This document shows, one piece after another, positions 25,301-33,860 of a stretch of 45,765 nucleotides of DNA. The first letter of the stretch is position 1. Each line of letters opens with the position of its first letter. The notes under the pieces are model-generated. The model saw only the letters and a list, made by a program, of their open reading frames with translations, searched no databases and had not been told where the DNA came from. The stretch lies in NCBI GenBank assembly GCA_017456985.1, contig JAFTIH010000035.1:1-45765 (forward strand), written 5' to 3'. This DNA comes from Clostridia bacterium. GTDB taxonomy: Bacteria; Bacillota; Clostridia; Oscillospirales; CAG-272. Both the position numbers and the translations under genes were made by a program.

Positions 25301-26585
25301 ATTCGCCGCAGGTGCCGTGTCTCATTACGGCGGCGTAGGCTCCGTGGCATGGAAGCATAACGACGACCGTGATGTCAATGGATGGAACCACGGTAACGGT
25401 TATGAGTGCCTCTTTAAGGCGTCTGAGCTCTGGCAGACGCGCGGCTCCGTCAACACCTTTGAGATCAGCCGTGATACTACCACGCCTACCTACAACACCT
25501 TTACGCTGACCAAAAACGGCGCGACCTATTCTACGACGACGGATAAGGCTCGTAGCACGGCGGTAGAGCGTTCGTATGACAACGACTACTTCTACCTTGG
25601 TGAGCGTCTTTCCGTGGACTACTATGCAGTTCGTATCTACGACCGTCTTCTGACGGCTGAAGAGAGAACGCAGAACCACTTCGTCGATATCCTGCTGTAC
25701 TACGGTCTGGAAATTCCCGAGGCGTGCCTCAACGATGCGGCGGCAATGGATAGCATTGCAGCTCTGGTGGACGGCACCGCATTTGAGACGGATGCAAGCG
25801 TTTACAGTGCAACCAAGACGACCTTGCAGAACGCTATCGACACCGCATTCGTCACGATCACTGTTATCGTTGACGGTGAGGAAACTGCAACCGCAGTGAA
25901 CGGCGGCGTATGGAATGCTCCCGCTACCGTTGACGGCAAGGTGCTTCTCGGCTGGCAGTTGATGGGCGAGACGCCTGTTCTTTACGACGCAGGCGCATCG
26001 ATTCCCGTAGCTGAGGGCGACGTCCTTCGCGCGATCGCTCTGACCAAGCCCGCAACGACGAACGATTACAGTGTTAAGCTGATGGGCGAGGACGGTCTCG
26101 GTATGCGCTTCACGGCAACGCTTTCCAAGACCGAGTATCTGCTGCTTCTGGAAGCCTATGGCGAAGATAACGTTTCTCTCGGTATGCTCATCACGCCTGA
26201 GCGGTACGTTGAGCGCGCAGGCGTCTTCACCAAGGAAGGACTCAAGGCGTGGGCAGAGAGTCTTAACTCCGACGAAACACCCTACGTTGACATCCCTCTT
26301 GGCGGTGTTTGGAAGATGGAGGGCGACGTTCTGACGCTGGCAGGCTCGCTTTACAACTTCTCCCGGACGACGATTGAGAACAACATCTCTTTTGCTGCTG
26401 TCGCTTACGTTAATATCGACGTTGACGGCGACGGCGTGATCGACCAGACGGTTTACGGCGATTTCGCTGCGGAAACCTGCCGTACTGCAAAGGACGTTAT
26501 GGAATACGTGAAGGATTCGTTCTATGATGATCTTGGCGAAACCCAGCAGGGTTGGCTCAACAGCTTCCTTGCGAATTACAATTAA
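22362..26585 (+). CDS. Giant secreted protein with three LamG-like repeats
   Basis: 1407 residues. A signal peptide (MKKKILSMLLLVAMIV, cleavage near AGA/AD) is followed by three repeats starting at about residues 41, 434 and 820. Each opens with a DLYVQDHLESLYMAF-like line and closes with FYVIRVYSDLLT or YYAVRIYDRLLT, the concanavalin/LamG closing strand. Helical linkers separate them. From about 1166 there is an InlB-repeat-like beta domain (LLGWQLMGETPVLYDAGAS). From about 1237 there is a C-terminal domain (GEDGLGMRFTATLS; GVFTKEGLKAWAE) shared with the second giant protein. There is no sortase motif, dockerin or C-terminal membrane anchor. Probably binds extracellular glycan or protein. 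Start at 22362 because GGAG precedes it; an in-frame ATG at 22347 is the ribosome-site region itself. Confidence 0.85.
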   Translation: MKKKILSMLLLVAMIVTAIPVMTTAAGAADNANAYASYEDLYVQDHLESLYMAFVGDTSSLSLETAGSGRNDSSWANKVEGGARAWLKNDGINKGVAWTVGKYGGVGFDYKYGYLDAEGNFVAQKFSCQDSGNQALIFNGINDQNGIAAMPDEDVTVEYVAEYKPVYVAADETGMTFATDADGNRIETYGATKADGTQYYSGIPGYDNWPVDSLGWFQAYTANMDASTWSGGRNAIHFVFDNNTWTSGGNGRWVGSGDAWNGNSGLNIQSNPFHKLGSIYSYAYVIDETVTTTEGGTTTTALFELYRDGALYKSNASKLSSSANGVAGNGYYNLADKGNGNSFFLSAGAPTDFYVIRVYSDLLTAGEKAQNHMVDVLAYYDVKVPDYDATIEGLKANAASFAEIGFAKDDSTYSANKTAVQALIDDAKATVAYQLYVTDGIVGLFTAFDGADDETVNLAAKTWANRVAGSSYNASLKAVHGSWKQGDFGGIGFDIFLGQIADDGTVGATSAYSTHKDQTTRLEFDVNLLPAGDYTIDYLALYRHLYVADAEASAAAGVGVPAKDANGAYLNPVNYPDIAASSDIATWDFGSRLGSEVLGNFLGIHQKLGISEAWGGGAWAVRWGYGLATGRYSNPTWFSGMSSASGALHNGPSDPLQQNGVLQSFSYTRDETATTYTVTETVDEVETEVTKDGFDTIFSIYRNAGLYSKGSVSAASYTAGNKAFWMSAQRPADFFAVRVYDRVLTVGELMQNRAADIALYYGLNLTLDLVQDDELKAKLVKALEGASFELNADAKAAKALELQATIDAIAPVEKLDGLADMYVQGGLTALYTAFAGDAYVDLANGTWTDRVSGATATLGNKAYWATGANGGVGVTQLWGSYDGGVFNATAATNTFDVLGTRLDFGIDQLPYDDYTVEYVAQYNNVMAVDASGNPVEAIINIADATWPSNAALGGNQTIANSAVDALGNLTSWSAGGRDKAFAAGAVSHYGGVGSVAWKHNDDRDVNGWNHGNGYECLFKASELWQTRGSVNTFEISRDTTTPTYNTFTLTKNGATYSTTTDKARSTAVERSYDNDYFYLGERLSVDYYAVRIYDRLLTAEERTQNHFVDILLYYGLEIPEACLNDAAAMDSIAALVDGTAFETDASVYSATKTTLQNAIDTAFVTITVIVDGEETATAVNGGVWNAPATVDGKVLLGWQLMGETPVLYDAGASIPVAEGDVLRAIALTKPATTNDYSVKLMGEDGLGMRFTATLSKTEYLLLLEAYGEDNVSLGMLITPERYVERAGVFTKEGLKAWAESLNSDETPYVDIPLGGVWKMEGDVLTLAGSLYNFSRTTIENNISFAAVAYVNIDVDGDGVIDQTVYGDFAAETCRTAKDVMEYVKDSFYDDLGETQQGWLNSFLANYN

Positions 26586-26642
26586 GCAAGAACGGACGTA
26601 CTGCGATGCGTTTGCAGCGCAGTAGTCAAAACAGATTCCCGC

Positions 26643-26676
26643 AAAGCGGATACAGCCTTGGCTGTATCCGCTTTTT
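26643..26676 (+). terminator. Terminator of the first cassette
   Basis: AAAGCGGATACAGCC / GGCTGTATCCGCTTT, perfect 15-bp stem with two-base loop, T5 tail. The stretch from here to 26806 shows nothing else recognisable. Confidence 0.92.
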
Positions 26677-26806
26677 GTTTGTGAAACGAAATCAACGCGA
26701 GGGGATTTTCGTTCAAAAGGCGCCGCGAGTGCCATTTTCTTTTTTAAAAAACTTTTTGAAATCAACGGAATTTTCGGCTGATTTAAAAAACTGACGAAGA
26801 AAGATG

Positions 26807-26834
26807 TTGATTTTTTATTTTTTTGTGGTATAGT
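26807..26834 (+). promoter_or_regulatory. Promoter of the second peptide-LamG cassette
   Basis: TTGATT (26807-26812), 16 bp, TATAGT (26829-26834) with TGG two bases upstream. Confidence 0.65.
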
Positions 26835-26867
26835 AAAGTTGAAATGCTGTAAAAGGAGGTTATCGCG

Positions 26868-27011
26868 ATGGAAAAGAAACCTTACGAAGCGCCGAGCGCC
26901 GACGAGATCAAGATCGAAGAAACCGATATTTTAAGCGAGTCTCAGATCAAGACGAACGTCGAAGGCAGCGCCGGCGACAACTCTTGGAGCTTATTTGACT
27001 TTTTTAGCTAA
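26868..27011 (+). CDS. Short acidic peptide, paralogue 2; possible RiPP-type precursor
   Basis: 47 residues, same pattern as paralogue 1 (MEKKPYEAPSADEI ... DILSESQIKTNVEGSA ... WSLFDFFS). Strong AAGGAGGT ribosome site. Compared with paralogue 1 it differs mainly at positions 5, 10, 15, 16, 19, 36, 39, 44 and the very end, where it finishes in Ser rather than Asn. A C-terminal Ser is notable because HprK-like kinases of lasso-peptide clusters phosphorylate a C-terminal Ser, and an HprK-like kinase gene lies at 38580. That link is inference only. The gene is 49 bp upstream of the second giant protein. Confidence 0.85.
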   Translation: MEKKPYEAPSADEIKIEETDILSESQIKTNVEGSAGDNSWSLFDFFS

Positions 27012-27060
27012 TGCACCGCAATCGACCTAAGCAAAAATGAAAAGAATGGAGAAAACGAAA

Positions 27061-30000
27061 GTGAAAACACGCATACTCAGTCTTTTTCTTGCACTCGTGA
27101 CACTTCTTTGCGCCCTGCCCTTTGCGGCACAGGCAGAAGAAGCGGTAACGCCTGCGGCAGAAGAAACGAAAACCGAGCTGGCAGATTTTTACGTCAAGGA
27201 CGGGCTGGTTGCCCTCTTTACGGCGTTTGACGGCTCTTACATCAGCGGCTCCACCTGGACGGACCGTGTAAACGGTAAGAAGGCAACGCTGTCCTCCGTC
27301 AGCAAAAAGCAGTGGAAGCTCCGCGAGGGCGGCGGTGTCGGCTTTGATACCTTCTACGGTATGATCGACCAGTACGGCGTCTTCCAAACGGAGTCCGCTT
27401 ATAACAACGCAAGCGTGAACGCGGTGCGCGTGGACTTCGGTCTGTCCCTCTTTCCCCAGGAGGATATGACGATCGAGTACCTTGCGAAGTATCTGCCCGT
27501 TTACGTGGCGGATACAAGCGGCAATATCGCGCTTGACGAATACAAGCAGCCCATTGAGACCTTTGACGCGATGGGCAACGGTCCCTCGGACTTCGCCTCC
27601 TGGCGTATTGACTCGATCGGCTGGTTCGGCTCCTTTTCAACGCATATCGACGGCTATCAGTCGGGATGGGCGAGCACTGCCGCTGACCGTGGCACGCTGT
27701 TTTTCATTTTTGATATGCCTTATTGGACGGGCTCCAAAAACGGCTGGTGGGTTGGCTCGGGTGACGCGTGGACCTCGTACGGCGGTATGAGCAAAACGGG
27801 TGATCCCTTCCATCAGAACGGTACTATCCGTACCTATGAGTATTCCATCGACGAAACACTGACGGTGGCGGGAGACGGCACGCGCACCGTGACCGCGCTC
27901 TTCTCGATGCGCCGCGATCTTGTGCTGTATAACGACAACTCGAACAATATCAACTCCACGGCAAACGCTCAGGGCGGTGCCTGGTATAAGGAAGATGCGG
28001 ACTCCAATCAGATGTTCCATCTGTCCGCAGACCGCCCCACGGATTTTTACTCCATCCGTATTTACGAGCGTACGTTAAGCGATGAAGACCGTTTGCAGAA
28101 CTATGCGGCGGACGTCATCCATTACTACGGCCTGACGGGCGTGACCGAGGAGACCCTCCCCGCGCTGAAGGCTGTTTTGAAGGGCGGCAATTTCGGCTTT
28201 GCAACGGACGCGACCGAAAAGGCAGCCGTCAAAGCCCAGATCCTCGCTGCGCTTAAGGATGAGGCAATTATTCAGGCGCTGTACGCGCAAGAGGGCTTGC
28301 AGGCGCTTTATACGGCGTTTGACGACACCTACGTGGACCTTGCGGCAGGCACCTGGACGGATCGCATCGGCGGCAAGACGGCAACGCTTGGCAACAAGCA
28401 GTATTGGCATGTGGGCGAAGACGGCGGCGTTGGCTCGCTGATGCTGTGGGGTCAGTACGTTGGCGGCACCTTTACTGAGAGCGCCGTGACCAACAACGCG
28501 GACGTTTATGGCACGCGACTTAATTTCGGCATTGACCAGCTCCCCGCGACGGACTATACCGTGGAATACGTTGCCGAGTACAAGAATATTATGGCGACCG
28601 ACGCGAGCGGCAACCCCGTCAAGCCCATCGTTGAGATCGCGGATGCGACTTGGCCCGCAAACACCTCCTCCTTGAATGGCGGTATCGCCTACGGCTCGGT
28701 AGAGCAGTTCGGCAACCTGTTCGGCTATTCGCTCAAGCGAGATTCCTACTTTACGGGCAGCGACGAGGGCGGCTATTACGGCGGTCTTGGCGGTCTTGGA
28801 TATCAGTACACCATTGCTCGCCGTACCAATAACTGGAACATTGAATCCACCGTCCCGAACAACCAAGGTATCCTGCGGAAAACGGGTGTGGGCAACGTCT
28901 TCCACGAGCGCGGCGCGATCCATACCCTCGAGCTGTCGCGTGACTCGGAAAACGATACCACCAACGTCTTGACGCAGTATAAAGATCTTGCGCTTTGGGT
29001 ATCCGCAACCACCACCAACGTTTCCTGTGCCGACGAGCACACGGGCGGCAACGATTATTTCTATCTCGGTGAGCGCGTTTCGGTTGACTATTACGCCGTG
29101 CGTATTTACGATCGCCTTCTGACGGATGCCGAGAGAAAGTCCAATCGCCTTGCCGACCTCATCTTCTATTATGACCTGAACGCGACGGACGTCGCGAGCC
29201 TTAAGCGCCTTGCAGGGGCAATGGACTTCACGAAGTATCCCTTTGAGACGGATGCCTCCGCCCGTGCGGCAATGAAGACCACTCTCCAACAGCTCATCGA
29301 CCGAGAGGGCACCGAGGTGGGACTGTACGCACAGGACGGTCTGATCGCTCTTTGGACGGCGTTCGGCTCGGCGGACAGCGTCAACACCTCAACGGGTGTC
29401 TGGACGGACCGTATCACGGGAAGAGCGGCGACCCTCACGACGGCATCCCGTTGGTCGAAGGGCGCGCTTGGCGGTGTTGGCTTTAGCGGCCTTCACGGTA
29501 TGATCGGCGCGGACGGCGTTTATACCGCAACGTCTGCGTATAACAACACCAAGGAGGGCGGTCCTCGCCTTGACCTTGGCACCGCTCTCCTTCCCGAGGA
29601 GGACTTCACGGTCGAGTACCTTGCAATGTATCAGCCCATTTACGTGGCGGACGCAAACGGCAATATCGCCACCGACGCAGAGGGCAATCCCATTGAAACC
29701 TACGTTGCCGCAGGCAGCAACGGTAAGACCACGAGCTATGTCAATAGCCACCATAAGTGGCCCGTCGACGCGCTCGGCTGGTTCTCCGCCTTCACCACCA
29801 ACCTCGACGGCTATGAGTCGGGCTGGGGCAACGGCGGCAGAGGCACTATCTACTTTATATTCAATAACGTATATTGGAGCTCGGGTAACCTCGGCAACTT
29901 CGTTGGTCCTGGCGGTAACTACGGTGCAAGCAGCGGTATGAACGTGGCAGGCAACCCCTTCCATCAGAACGGTAGCATCCGCACCTACGAGTATTCCGTG

Positions 30001-32469
30001 GACGAGACGCTGACGGTAGCAGGGGACGGCACGCGCACCGTGACGGCACTCTTTGCTTTGCGTCGCGACCTTACGCTGTATAAGGATAACTCCACTCGCC
30101 TCAACTCTACGGATGGTACGGCGGGAGCGGGCTACTTCGACAAGGAAATTGAAGATGGCTCGTATATGTTCCACCTGTCCTGCTCGCGTCCTACCGATTT
30201 CTATGCGGTTCGTGTGTATGATCGCGTGCTGACGGATGCAGAGCGCGCAGAGAACCGCTTTGCAGATATTCTTAACTACTACGGTGTGGTTCTTCCCGAC
30301 GGCTATATGAACGACGAAGCACAGGTGGCATACACCAAGGAGCAGTTAGCCTCCATCGGTTTTGAGACGGATGCTTCCCGTTATGCGGCGACCAAGGCGT
30401 CCGTACAGGCGGCAATCAAGAGCGTTTACACCAATATTACGGTCGTGATCGGAGAAAAAGAAACCGAGACGACGGTGCTTGGCGACAAATGGCTCTCGCC
30501 CGAGGGCATCGAGGGCAAGATCCTCTTCGGTTGGAAGCTGCTCGGTGAGAACGATACCTATACGACTTACGAGGCGGGTGCGTCTATCCCCGTCAAGGAG
30601 GGCGACGTCGTTCGCGCCTTTGCACTGACCAAGCCCCAGACGATGAGCACGTCGAGCGTTAAGATGATGGACGAGGACGGTCTTGGTATGCGCTTTACGG
30701 CTACTCTTTCCAAGGGCGAATATTTGGAGCTTTTGGATGCGTACGGCAGTGAGAACGTTTCGCTTGGATTGATGATCACGCCCAGACAGTACGTGGAGCG
30801 TGCAGGCGTCTTTACCAAGGAAGGACTCAAGGCGTGGGCAGAGGGTCTTGGCTCGAGCGAAACGCCCTACGTTGACATTCCTCTTGCGGGCGTTTGGAAG
30901 ATGGAGGGCGATGTTCTGACACTGGCAGGCTCGCTTTGCAACTTCTCAAGCGTTACGATCGAGAAAAATATCTCCTTCGCCGCAACCGCTTATATCAACA
31001 TCGATAAAGACGGCGACGGTACCGTGGATCAGACGGTTTACGGCGATTTCTACGCAGGGGCTTGCCGCACCGCCAAGGAGGTTATGGAGACGGTAGATTA
31101 TCTCTACCGCGACACCCTGACCGATAAAGAAAGCGAGTGGCTGGACGCATTCCTTGCGTACTATGAAAACCGCACCTACGGCAACGAGGGTGATAAGACG
31201 GTTGCCGAGCAAAGACAAGAAATTCTCGTGGCAATGCAGATCGCCAAGAGTCAGCAGGTGAACTACACCGTGCATCCCTTCGCCGAGGGCGAGGTGGATG
31301 CGAAGTACGCCCACATTCAGGCGATCAGCTTTGACGGCTTGGATTATAACGGCAAGAAGACGCGCATCTTTGCGTATCTCGGACTTCCCGAGGGCGCATC
31401 TGCCGAAACGCCCGTTCCCGCAGTGGTGCTGATCCACGGCGGCGGCGGTAACGCTTATATGGAATGGGTGCGCCGCTGGAACGCGCGAGGCTACGCGGCG
31501 ATCGCGATGGAAACGACGGGCTATTTCCCCGTTACCCCGGGCGCAAATATCACCGAGGGCGCTTACAGCAACGCGGCACACGCATTCCCCGACTACATTC
31601 TCGAAACGCTTGGCGAGAATGCGGAAAACTACACTCTCGCACCCGATCGCTTCAGCGCGACCGAATACGCCGAGGTTGACACGATGTGGCATTATCACGG
31701 CATCAGCGCGGTTATTCTCGCTCACAACGTTCTGCGTCAGAACGAGGCGGTGGATAACACGAGGATCGGCGTGCACGGCGTGTCCTGGGGCGGTGTTCTG
31801 ACCGCTCACGTCATCGGCTACGATAACCGCTTCGCCTTCGCGGTACCCACCTACGGCTCCGCATACCTCGGCGAAGAGGAAAAGGCATTCTCCTCCTATG
31901 GCAACGCTTACGTAGACGATCTGTGGGCGCCTGAGAGAAATCTCTCGAACGCCACGATGCCCGTTATGTGGTTTGCTTGGGCAGACGACACCTGGTTCAT
32001 TATGAACGGCTATACCAAGTCCTACCTGCACCAGCTCCCGAACAACCAAAGCAGCAACCTGGTGGTGTTAAAGGATTGGGCGCACTCGCACGTGCAGACC
32101 TATTCCAAGGAACACGCTTACGCCTTTGCGGATGCGATCTGCTTTGGTGCGACGCCCTTCGTAACCTTTGAGAGCCAGCCTGTGGGACAAAACGTTTCCT
32201 GCAAGTTGAACGTCCCCGCGGGCGTGACGAACGTGGGCGTTCGTATCCACTACCTGACGGAGCCCATTGCCTACGACAAGGCAGGCTGCCCTTCGTCGCT
32301 CGTTGAGGATTTCAAGACGAATACGACGGCGCTTTCGTTCGATAGCGAACCGGGTATGATCACGGGCACCATTCCCGCTGACGTGAAGTATTACTACATC
32401 AGCGTACTCTTCACGACGGTAGAGGGAAAGAGCCTTGAGGTCTCCTCCACCTTCGTTATGGTGAAATAA
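27061..32469 (+). CDS. Giant secreted protein: three LamG-like repeats plus alpha/beta-hydrolase (esterase-like) domain
   Basis: 1802 residues from a GTG start. GTG is preferred because GGAG stands before it exactly as in the first cassette; an in-frame ATG lies at 27037. Signal peptide, then LamG-like repeats from about 41, 406 and 753, the InlB-like beta domain from about 1125 and the shared C-terminal domain from about 1200 (DEDGLGMRFTATLSK). From about 1413 an alpha/beta-hydrolase follows: oxyanion segment VVLIHGGGGNAY, nucleophile GVSWGG (Ser about 1575), acid in ADDTW (about 1642-1643) and His in WAHSH (about 1675-1677). This resembles acetyl-xylan-esterase/dienelactone-hydrolase or S9-type enzymes. 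A role in extracellular deacylation of plant or host glycans is likely but unproven. No surface anchor is seen. Confidence 0.87.
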   Translation: MKTRILSLFLALVTLLCALPFAAQAEEAVTPAAEETKTELADFYVKDGLVALFTAFDGSYISGSTWTDRVNGKKATLSSVSKKQWKLREGGGVGFDTFYGMIDQYGVFQTESAYNNASVNAVRVDFGLSLFPQEDMTIEYLAKYLPVYVADTSGNIALDEYKQPIETFDAMGNGPSDFASWRIDSIGWFGSFSTHIDGYQSGWASTAADRGTLFFIFDMPYWTGSKNGWWVGSGDAWTSYGGMSKTGDPFHQNGTIRTYEYSIDETLTVAGDGTRTVTALFSMRRDLVLYNDNSNNINSTANAQGGAWYKEDADSNQMFHLSADRPTDFYSIRIYERTLSDEDRLQNYAADVIHYYGLTGVTEETLPALKAVLKGGNFGFATDATEKAAVKAQILAALKDEAIIQALYAQEGLQALYTAFDDTYVDLAAGTWTDRIGGKTATLGNKQYWHVGEDGGVGSLMLWGQYVGGTFTESAVTNNADVYGTRLNFGIDQLPATDYTVEYVAEYKNIMATDASGNPVKPIVEIADATWPANTSSLNGGIAYGSVEQFGNLFGYSLKRDSYFTGSDEGGYYGGLGGLGYQYTIARRTNNWNIESTVPNNQGILRKTGVGNVFHERGAIHTLELSRDSENDTTNVLTQYKDLALWVSATTTNVSCADEHTGGNDYFYLGERVSVDYYAVRIYDRLLTDAERKSNRLADLIFYYDLNATDVASLKRLAGAMDFTKYPFETDASARAAMKTTLQQLIDREGTEVGLYAQDGLIALWTAFGSADSVNTSTGVWTDRITGRAATLTTASRWSKGALGGVGFSGLHGMIGADGVYTATSAYNNTKEGGPRLDLGTALLPEEDFTVEYLAMYQPIYVADANGNIATDAEGNPIETYVAAGSNGKTTSYVNSHHKWPVDALGWFSAFTTNLDGYESGWGNGGRGTIYFIFNNVYWSSGNLGNFVGPGGNYGASSGMNVAGNPFHQNGSIRTYEYSVDETLTVAGDGTRTVTALFALRRDLTLYKDNSTRLNSTDGTAGAGYFDKEIEDGSYMFHLSCSRPTDFYAVRVYDRVLTDAERAENRFADILNYYGVVLPDGYMNDEAQVAYTKEQLASIGFETDASRYAATKASVQAAIKSVYTNITVVIGEKETETTVLGDKWLSPEGIEGKILFGWKLLGENDTYTTYEAGASIPVKEGDVVRAFALTKPQTMSTSSVKMMDEDGLGMRFTATLSKGEYLELLDAYGSENVSLGLMITPRQYVERAGVFTKEGLKAWAEGLGSSETPYVDIPLAGVWKMEGDVLTLAGSLCNFSSVTIEKNISFAATAYINIDKDGDGTVDQTVYGDFYAGACRTAKEVMETVDYLYRDTLTDKESEWLDAFLAYYENRTYGNEGDKTVAEQRQEILVAMQIAKSQQVNYTVHPFAEGEVDAKYAHIQAISFDGLDYNGKKTRIFAYLGLPEGASAETPVPAVVLIHGGGGNAYMEWVRRWNARGYAAIAMETTGYFPVTPGANITEGAYSNAAHAFPDYILETLGENAENYTLAPDRFSATEYAEVDTMWHYHGISAVILAHNVLRQNEAVDNTRIGVHGVSWGGVLTAHVIGYDNRFAFAVPTYGSAYLGEEEKAFSSYGNAYVDDLWAPERNLSNATMPVMWFAWADDTWFIMNGYTKSYLHQLPNNQSSNLVVLKDWAHSHVQTYSKEHAYAFADAICFGATPFVTFESQPVGQNVSCKLNVPAGVTNVGVRIHYLTEPIAYDKAGCPSSLVEDFKTNTTALSFDSEPGMITGTIPADVKYYYISVLFTTVEGKSLEVSSTFVMVK

Positions 32470-32476
32470 GAAAAAA

Positions 32477-32504
32477 GCGAGAATGCTCTCCTGAGCATTC
32501 TCGC
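32477..32504 (+). terminator. First terminator hairpin after the second giant protein
   Basis: GCGAGAATGCTC-TCCT-GAGCATTCTCGC, perfect 12-bp stem, followed by CACGAAAAAA rather than a T run, so weaker for the plus strand. A6 upstream makes it usable on the minus strand. Confidence 0.6.
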
Positions 32505-32508
32505 ACGA

Positions 32509-32547
32509 AAAAAACACGGCAACTCCGAGTGGGTTGCCGTGTTTTTT
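32509..32547. terminator. Bidirectional terminator between converging genes
   Basis: AAAAAACACGGCAAC / GTTGCCGTGTTTTTT, 15-bp perfect stem with 9-base loop. Confidence 0.93.
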
Positions 32548-32559
32548 AAAAATAAATTA

Positions 32560-33036
32560 TCAAACCAAAGTGATCTTTTTGATGCTGGCAAGCTCCTCTG
32601 CCGTGAGCGGGGTGAGGGTAAAGCCCTTGCCGTGCATCTCGACGCCCACGAACTCACTCGCGTCGGCGAGCTTAAGGCGCATCGTGCGCAGGGCGTTGCC
32701 CAGCATAAAGGTGGGAACGGCGGGGACGTGGTCGATAAAGTCCCCGATCACGCGCGCAAGGTCGTCACAGGGGGGATAGCCAAACGTCGCGTAGGTCACG
32801 GCGGCGTGCTTATAGGCGTCAATATCGCCGCCGAGTTCATAGATGGGGAATTTCTCGCACAGAACGTCCGTGATGTGGATATAGTCCTTTTTCGTCAAGA
32901 TCGCGCTGTTGAAGAGATAATAGAACGCCGCGCAAAGGGCGTTGAAGTCTTCTAGCTTCGTCCCCTTTTCAAGAAATAGCCCCGAATAGGGTAAAATCTT
33001 AAAAACGGCGGTGTAGATCTCTTTTTTGTGGCTCAT
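32560..33036 (-). CDS. Hypothetical protein co-transcribed with the folate ECF component
   Basis: 158 residues, starting MSHKKEIYTAVFKILPYSG, soluble, no recognised domain. Start chosen at 33036 because of GGGAGG just upstream, although the frame is open 54 bp further. It follows the ECF S-component gene by 16 bp on the same strand, so it is expressed under the same THF riboswitch. A folate-related or regulatory role can only be guessed from that. Confidence 0.75.
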   Translation of the reverse strand: MSHKKEIYTAVFKILPYSGLFLEKGTKLEDFNALCAAFYYLFNSAILTKKDYIHITDVLCEKFPIYELGGDIDAYKHAAVTYATFGYPPCDDLARVIGDFIDHVPAVPTFMLGNALRTMRLKLADASEFVGVEMHGKGFTLTPLTAEELASIKKITLV

Positions 33037-33052
33037 ACGGAAGCCCTCCCGA

Positions 33053-33685
33053 TTACTTTTTCCAAAGATAGCCCTTGCGCATTCTTTCAAGCGCGGCGGC
33101 GGCGGGCATGACGATCAGCGGGGTGATGACGCCAAGCACGGCGGAGGTAAGCATACCCGACACGAAACGGGCGGAGAGCACGCCCCAAAGCAAGGGGTTT
33201 TCGTCCGACCAGCCGAAGATCTTATAATCCACGTAAAGGGGAAGGGTATTGCAAAGCGTCACGACGACGGCGGAGAGGACGGCAGCCGCCACAGTCAAAA
33301 GGATAAAGAGTGGGGTCTGTGCGCTCGGCTTTGCGGGGGTGAAGCGCTCGTCTGCCTTTGCGCGGCGCCACAGAAACCGACGGATGAAGAGAGCAAATAG
33401 ACCGATCAGCGCGCCGCGCACGATGGCGGGAAGCATCCAAAGGGGCATCGTTACGCTGAAGCCGTATTTGACGAATTGCTCGAGGAAGGAGCCGATCAGC
33501 CCCACGATGGCGCCGTCTGCGGGACCGAAGAGAAAGCCCGCGACCAAGATGGCGAGAGGGGCGACGGTGAACTTGATAAAGCCGAGGTCCACCGAGAAGA
33601 GGGAGAGCGCGAAGAAGAGCGCTGCGAGCATCGCGTTCAGGGCTAAACGGTGAACGTGGCTTGAGATCTTTGCTTTGTTTTGCAT
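33053..33685 (-). CDS. folT: ECF transporter S component, folate type
   Basis: 210 residues with about six membrane segments. The N-terminal HRLALNAMLAALFFAL segment fits the AxxxA-containing helix of S components that contacts the EcfT subunit. S components bind the vitamin and work with a shared EcfA/A'/T module, which is not encoded here. Folate specificity is supported by the tetrahydrofolate riboswitch directly upstream, not by sequence alone. Start at 33685 set by AAGGAGG; two in-frame ATGs further upstream lie before the ribosome site. The hypothetical gene downstream belongs to the same operon. Confidence 0.88.
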   Translation of the reverse strand: MQNKAKISSHVHRLALNAMLAALFFALSLFSVDLGFIKFTVAPLAILVAGFLFGPADGAIVGLIGSFLEQFVKYGFSVTMPLWMLPAIVRGALIGLFALFIRRFLWRRAKADERFTPAKPSAQTPLFILLTVAAAVLSAVVVTLCNTLPLYVDYKIFGWSDENPLLWGVLSARFVSGMLTSAVLGVITPLIVMPAAAALERMRKGYLWKK

Positions 33686-33755
33686 AAAAAAAGTCCTCCT
33701 TTTCATCAGAATCAAGGGTAGTTACCGATGCAAGGAAGATATGCTTCGTTTTTTT

Positions 33756-33850
33756 GCAGCGGGATGCGACGCCGCCACCGCGGAAAAACCTTCGTCCCTT
33801 GGGCAACTCCCCGTCCCAAGGACACTTGACGCGGCAACGTCTACTCTGTT
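33756..33850 (-). promoter_or_regulatory. Tetrahydrofolate (THF) riboswitch
   Basis: Reading the minus strand from 33850, the conserved elements of the class I THF aptamer appear in order: AGAGTAG (33847-33841), GCGTCAAGTG, GGGGAGTTG, ACGAAGG, GCGGTGGCGGC and CGCATCCCGCT (to about 33758). Stems TCCTTGGG/CCCAAGGGA and GCCGC/GCGGC type pairings fit, and CAG/CTG can close P1. Placed between the promoter at 33861-33889 and folT, it should repress folate uptake when THF is abundant. How it acts (ribosome-site masking or termination) is not clear. Confidence 0.9.
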
Positions 33851-33860
33851 CTGTACGTAT

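Noticed and set aside
22509-26765. Minus-strand open frame of about 1,400 codons opposite the first giant LamG protein
   Set aside because: Shadow frame; no ribosome site, and the plus strand has signal peptide and repeats.
22192-27011. Classical lasso-peptide cluster
   Set aside because: No asparagine-synthetase-like cyclase or B2 protease gene in the window, and the peptide cores lack the usual ring-start Gly plus Asp/Glu spacing; only the YxxP leader motif fits.
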